Positions 60,157 through 64,000 of a stretch of 64,000 nt of DNA are shown here, piece by piece. Under the pieces are notes generated by a model. It saw only the letters and a program-made list of their open reading frames with translations, did no database searches and was not told the origin of the DNA. A program made the position numbers and the translations under genes. The stretch comes from Paulinella micropora (lineage: Eukaryota; Cercozoa; Imbricatea; Euglyphida; Paulinellidae), in contig WBZZ01006647.1 of NCBI GenBank assembly GCA_019918135.1, forward strand, positions 1-64,000. Direction: 5' to 3'. How positions within the stretch are numbered: the stretch's first letter is position 1; each line of letters opens with the position of its first letter.

Positions 60157-61449
60157 ATGTGTACCTCTTGGGATCAAGCAGAATTCTGTTTACTCTGGCT
60201 ACTGATAGTGCTGTGCCAACTATCATTCCCCGTGCTACACGCATACGTCTTTTGGACAGGGCCTGGCCCGGGTTTGTCGGACGAAGATTCGGGACAAAGC
60301 CTGGCGGGGCCTTGCGGGACGGGTTTGTGGCGTACTTGTACACGGCACGGGGTGTGTGTATTTTTTGCGCTTTTCTGGGGGTTTTGTGTTTTTTGCACGG
60401 GCTGCCCATGAGAGTGTGCCCGGCTTTAATACGGCGGTGCATTTATGAAATACGCAAGAACGAAAAAAAGACGTTACTGCACTTTGCTCACGCCAAATGG
60501 GCTTTATCAAACCTGGCGTGGTTGGTTTGGCTGTACGCAGCCGGTGTGTTTGTGTACACGACCTACTTAGAAAGCAAAAGTCAGGATTTGCTGTACAAGT
60601 TCAGGTACCAACAGTGGATCAGAGATTATGCAAGACAAACATCTCTGTTCTGGGCAGCCTGGTCTACGTGAATTTGTTTGTGTTTGGAGATTCGCGGCGG
60701 CTTTGAGGGGTACTACATTGTCAAATCCCAAAGAAAAAATATCGTAGTAACAGCAAAGATACTCGAAAATAGGCTTCGTGCAATCACGTGGCAAGCTGTT
60801 CTAATCTGCCTTTTGATGACGCCGGCCCTTACAGGGTGGTTGGGCGTAGCACTCAAACGCCAACACGCAAGGATTTCAGCGGGCGTCGCCGACTTGCAGT
60901 ACACGCTAAACCCCGTCTGCTTATATCAGGACCAGTCGGCTCTAGAGGCCCAGAAGCCTCTCCTGCAGCGAGCCTGGCTGGGCGAGGGTATTAAAATGAT
61001 CGGCGTAATGTTAATAGCAGCCGTAATGATTCTTTGCTAGGTATACAATTATAAGCCTTAGAAATCCATACTCGAATTCAAGCCCGGGTGAGCGCGATAG
61101 TGTGTGGGAAGACATCAAAAAAAACATCCTGGGGCCGTACCCAGAAGAAGGCCTTTGGTTGCAAGTACGTGTGCTGGTGATTTTCCCCATGGTTAATTTA
61201 TCTATTCTTTCTGCAGCGGCAACAGGTGGTGTTCTGGCCTCGCTTAACTTGGCGCTGGGTTTTGTGCAACTTTGTTCACTGGCGCTTTTGCAGTTAGAGC
61301 TGCACCGGTCATTTTTGTTTTCCAGTATCAGAGCTGACGACGGCCCCGAGATCAGGCGCCCGTGCCTGTTCAATGTGTACCCTTTTTTTCAAACAAAATC
61401 CGAGCCATCCGGGCGGAGAGGGAGGGGAGGGGGGACACAGTCTCAGTGA
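60157..61449 (+). pseudogene. polytopic membrane protein, broken
   Basis: ATG at 60157. The reading changes frame at about 60395 and again near 61030, and crosses a TGA at 60669-60671. Together the pieces give about 430 codons. At least six hydrophobic segments are visible: CLLWLLIVLCQLSF, VFFALFWGFCVF, LAWLVWLYAAGVFVY, AVLICLLMTPALTGWL, MIGVMLIAAVM and a long Leu/Ala-rich pair in 61180-61310. Loops are basic. Joining the pieces is inference from continuous hydrophobic character; they could instead be two or three small membrane proteins. Role unknown. Its stop overlaps the next gene tail to tail by seven bases. Confidence 0.5.
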
Positions 61450-62465
61450 CAAAACCAACGAAGCACGTCGAGGCTCACGACGAAGGAGTTGGCGCAAGGC
61501 TCGGACGTTGCTGCTAGCGAGCTAGTGCCAGCACCGGAGACTTCTTGGGGAGGGACGTGGTACGTGACCTGCAAGCTAACTCGCCCGTTCGAAGCCACTT
61601 CCAGCCCCTCCTGGTGTATTACAGAGGTGGGCTGGCTTGTCTCGGCGGGCCTTTCTGGCCGGCTGAGCGCGGCGAGTGGGTAAGAGTAAAAAATGGTCTG
61701 CGCAGGGCGCCACCCCGCGGGCATCTCCAACAAAACGCACAGGGCCCTGACGACGCTTCCGCCGGCACCCCTGTCGTCGTCGTCGTCGTCGGTAGCGGCG
61801 GTCGCCGGAGAGGAGGAGGAGGAGGAGGAGGAAGAGGAGGAGGAAGAGGAGGACGAGGACGACGCGCGGGGCAGGCGCGTGAGCTCCCAGCACAGACGCT
61901 CCTTGGTGATAACTACGCACCCTTCCAACATACACAAGGAACCTAACCGGCGGCATGTCACGTTCTCTCCCCGGTGCCCCCAGCGGTCAAACTCTGCTTG
62001 GCCAAAGCTCAGCGAACGCGGAGTGGCGAGGGCCTGCACGGTGCGCGTCAGGGCACTGACCTTATAGCGTAGCAGCGCCAATTCCTGGTCGCGTCCTTCG
62101 AGTACTAAAGGCAGGAGCCGCAGCTTGAAGCCAGGGCCCGTGATACTCAACGAAGCTAGGCAGACCTTAAGCACAGAGCTGCGCCAACCTTTGAGCGCTT
62201 TGTACAGCTCCTGCTTGTTTTCTAGCACAACAGGTGATTCTAAACTCACTTCGAAACAGCCCGCTGACAAAATAAAAGCACTGCCGTGGACGCATAACTG
62301 CTCGGAAGCTAGAGCTAGCTCTAGTTGCACCCACCCTTCGGCGCCGTGCCGTTCTTGTACCAAGTCTAACATTACACGCTCGTGTTCCTCCTGTGTGCGC
62401 CTTTTTTTGCGCCGGGGTTCTCCCTCGTCATCGGGCAGTAGAGGGCTTCCCACCCATGTTGCCAA
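61443..62465 (-). CDS. 340-codon protein of unknown function with N-terminal basic signal
   Basis: The open frame begins without ATG. The first in-frame ATG is at 62372, and an out-of-frame ATG at 62457 would fit with one frameshift. RRKKRR near the start looks like a nuclear signal. Residues 35-180 have a regular strand-rich pattern. A run of about 18 Ser (GAC/GAG-type triplet repeat at 61800-61860) and an Asp run divide the protein, and a second strand-rich domain follows. The pattern of two similar beta-rich halves recalls clamp-like proteins, but I see no convincing match. It converges with the membrane-protein gene. Confidence 0.5.
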   Translation of the reverse strand: MATWVGSPLLPDDEGEPRRKKRRTQEEHERVMLDLVQERHGAEGWVQLELALASEQLCVHGSAFILSAGCFEVSLESPVVLENKQELYKALKGWRSSVLKVCLASLSITGPGFKLRLLPLVLEGRDQELALLRYKVSALTRTVQALATPRSLSFGQAEFDRWGHRGENVTCRRLGSLCMLEGCVVITKERLCWELTRLPRASSSSSSSSSSSSSSSSSSPATAATDDDDDDRGAGGSVVRALCVLLEMPAGWRPAQTIFYSYPLAALSRPERPAETSQPTSVIHQEGLEVASNGRVSLQVTYHVPPQEVSGAGTSSLAATSEPCANSFVVSLDVLRWFCH

Positions 62466-62832
62466 AAAAAATAAAAAAAGAAGAAGAGATTATTTTTTCA
62501 GTACTTGCGCACTTTTGTAGCCGCACACTTTCTCTCCCCCCTCCCTCCTTCTTTCCCTTCCCCCCCCCCCCTCCTCCCTCCCCTACTTGCTCCCCCCTGA
62601 TAAATGACCTAGGGAAGGGGGGGGGGGTGCCCGCCCCCCCGCCCTTGCATAAAGAGAGCGCCGTGTTGCAAACCCAAAAAAAAAGAAAAAAAAAGTGTGT
62701 GAAGGGGGGGGGGTGCCCAAGAAAATCTGCTGCAAGGTAGTGGGTTGGCACAAGAACAAACGGAAAAGAAGAGGGGAGGGGGGAAGGGGGAAAGGTGAGG
62801 CGACGAGACCCAGACCCCCAAGCAAGCAACAC
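62466..62832. other. divergent intergenic region with homopolymer runs
   Basis: Contains C and G runs (62550-62640), A runs at 62678-62692 and a TATA-like GCATAAAG at 62648-62655 on the plus strand, about 180 bases before the ATG at 62833. Confidence 0.4.
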
Positions 62833-63483
62833 ATGGCGAACGCCGGAGACAAGCACCGCCGCACGAATGAGAATTGGCGCAGGGGCGCCTATATATTGCA
62901 TCCGAGTAGACAACCACCGGCCGCTTGTCCTCCTTCTGACCTACAGTCTCGGCAGATCGCTGATGAATGCGTACAACGGTTGTATAACAGCATAACTGCT
63001 CCGGAGCCGTTGCAGTCAGGCGCATTTGGCAACGCTGCGGCTGCTACTACTACTACCACTACCACTACTGCTATTACGACCACAACTACTACGACCGGCG
63101 GCCGGAATCCCGAGGCTTCTTCTTGCGCAGCGGCTAGTGTCGATAATTCGAAATGTGAACGCACAGCAGCAGCCACCTCGGCGGCCAGAGCGGCACCCTC
63201 GCAGTGGCCGCCCAGACCCGCGCTATTTTCGGCCGAAGAAGAAGAAGAGGACCGGGCACATGGCGATCTGCCGCCAGGAACGAGGGTTCCGAGCCCGGAT
63301 ACAGACTTGGCCAGATTAATAACTTTATTAGAAGAACTTTCACAGAGACTGGTCAAGCTAGAGGAAACGCTTAATAAGCTAAAAGCCGAGGAGCCGTTGC
63401 AGATTAATCTGCAGAGCCGCGTAGAAGAGCTGGAGGGCAAGTTGGCAGCGCTGCACGACAATTCTTTGGGCGTGCACTTTTAA
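62833..63483 (+). CDS. protein with Thr-run and C-terminal coiled coil
   Basis: ATG at 62833 gives about 216 codons, intact. The N-terminal part is polar with several Arg and Pro. A run of Thr and Ala (63040-63095, ACT/ACC triplet repeat) and an acidic EEEEED segment follow. The last 60 residues are a clear heptad-repeat helix (LITLLEELSQRLVKLEETL, then RVEELEGKLAAL). It would form dimers or trimers through the coil. Function unknown. The stop overlaps the stop of the nuclease gene on the other strand. Confidence 0.55.
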   Translation: MANAGDKHRRTNENWRRGAYILHPSRQPPAACPPSDLQSRQIADECVQRLYNSITAPEPLQSGAFGNAAAATTTTTTTTAITTTTTTTGGRNPEASSCAAASVDNSKCERTAAATSAARAAPSQWPPRPALFSAEEEEEDRAHGDLPPGTRVPSPDTDLARLITLLEELSQRLVKLEETLNKLKAEEPLQINLQSRVEELEGKLAALHDNSLGVHF

Positions 63484-64000
63484 GCGCTTGACAACTGCAA
63501 GACCTTTTTGATGGGCCCGACGCCCAGGGTGTGGCACAAGGGAAGCGCTCCGGCCGGGAGACGGAGAGAAGTCTTGTCTAGCAGCCGGCTCCTGAGCGCG
63601 GGCCAGCCCGTGACCCAGGAGGCATCCAGCTCCGTGGCCGCCAGCTCGGGTTCTTCGCTTAGCAGCCCGAGGTAGCAAAGATAAGTCCGGATTTTTTGGG
63701 CGCCCGCTGCTCGTATTTGCTGTTCCTTGTTCTCCGCGGCCTCCTGCAGGATAGAGTTGATTTCGTTGGTGTAACAAAGCCCCAGATGGTGCCGCCTGAT
63801 TGCCAAGCACTGCAGTGCCTTTTTCTTCCTGTCTGGTACTTGTTCGAAATAAAAATCATTTTGTCTGGGATGGAAGACGGCGAGGAACATACCGAGAACC
63901 GGGCGCCCGGTCTGCCTTTCCGCGAGAAGCTGATAGAAATTGAGTTGCATAGTGTACTTGTGGAAGTTGGCGTTGGGCAGGTCTGCACAGACCCTAGCCC
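63480..64000 (-). CDS. PD-(D/E)XK nuclease, C-terminal part (runs off the window)
   Basis: The frame is open to the window end; the ATG at 63950 is internal. The part seen has LPNANFHKYTMQLNFYQLL (about 63975-63920), the conserved Q-x-N-x-Y helix of a PD-(D/E)XK nuclease family common in giant viruses and related elements. After it come VLGMFLAVFHP and a positively charged tail. The catalytic Asp and Glu-x-Lys should lie upstream, beyond the window. Probable role: exonuclease or recombination nuclease in viral replication. The last 100 residues are a family-poor helical tail. The stop overlaps that of the coiled-coil gene by four bases. Confidence 0.65.
   Translation of the reverse strand, partial: ARVCADLPNANFHKYTMQLNFYQLLAERQTGRPVLGMFLAVFHPRQNDFYFEQVPDRKKKALQCLAIRRHHLGLCYTNEINSILQEAAENKEQQIRAAGAQKIRTYLCYLGLLSEEPELAATELDASWVTGWPALRSRLLDKTSLRLPAGALPLCHTLGVGPIKKVLQLSSA

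Noticed and set aside
50084..64000. Assignment of the block to herpesviruses or another named virus group
   Set aside because: No capsid, portal, terminase or polymerase gene is visible, and the recognised nucleases are shared by several virus groups.

Overview
The window looks like nuclear DNA of a eukaryote, probably a protist or alga that I cannot name. It holds both Ty3/gypsy and Ty1/copia LTR retroelements, splice-like signals, a BspA-type surface protein, and virus-like genes. There is no sign of a prokaryotic operon layout. Composition is strikingly mosaic: AT-rich stretches (about 1.9-12.6 kb, 26.7-27.2 kb, 37.8-38.5 kb, 45.9-50.1 kb) alternate with GC-rich blocks (38.46-45.9 kb and 50.1-64 kb). 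Almost every long gene carries single-base frameshifts or lone in-frame stops, often at homopolymers. This fits decayed inserted DNA, but uncorrected long-read indels could give the same picture.

Layout. 0-1.9 kb: decayed ORFs ending at a polypurine tract and an LTR-like sequence. 3.66-4.4 kb: a C-rich minisatellite followed by a 185-bp near-perfect inverted repeat with a 33-bp loop. 4.9-12.58 kb: remains of a small AT-rich DNA virus-like element (polinton-like virus or virophage type). It has a Cys-repeat/HNH endonuclease, a zinc protein, a primase-SF3 helicase, unknown proteins and a fibre-like repeat protein that is cut off abruptly. 12.58-24.3 kb: a very large Ty3/gypsy-like element with two extra upstream ORFs, a long gag region, an atypical protease, RT-RNase H-integrase and an AT-hook tail. 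24.4-27.2 kb: several tandem repeat families. 27.3-30.75 kb: two relics of related elements in opposite orientation. 30.75-47.16 kb: a Ty1/copia element with two approximately 460-bp LTRs, in which about 8.9 kb separates the end of pol from the 3' LTR.

That 8.9 kb contains a GC-rich block (38.46-45.9 kb): two related leucine-rich-repeat-like genes (one truncated), a secreted BspA/PKD-like protein, a secreted Cys-rich protein in divergent orientation, and a zinc-finger gene cut at both ends. 47.16-50.08 kb is low-complexity and tandem repeat. 50.09-64 kb is a second GC-rich block with compact genes on both strands and twice-overlapping convergent stops. It also has two promoter-like modules, each present twice, and long poly-G runs between genes. 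Its recognisable products are a Vsr-like PD-(D/E)XK endonuclease with an N-terminal Cys/His motif, a PD-(D/E)XK nuclease running off the window, a mucin-like secreted protein and a polytopic membrane protein. The rest are unknown.

My reading is that the 50-64 kb block is the best candidate for an undescribed system: part of an endogenous large DNA virus or similar replicon. The 4-12.6 kb element is a second, smaller and better-supported viral insertion. I see no hallmark capsid or polymerase gene in either, so neither can be placed firmly.
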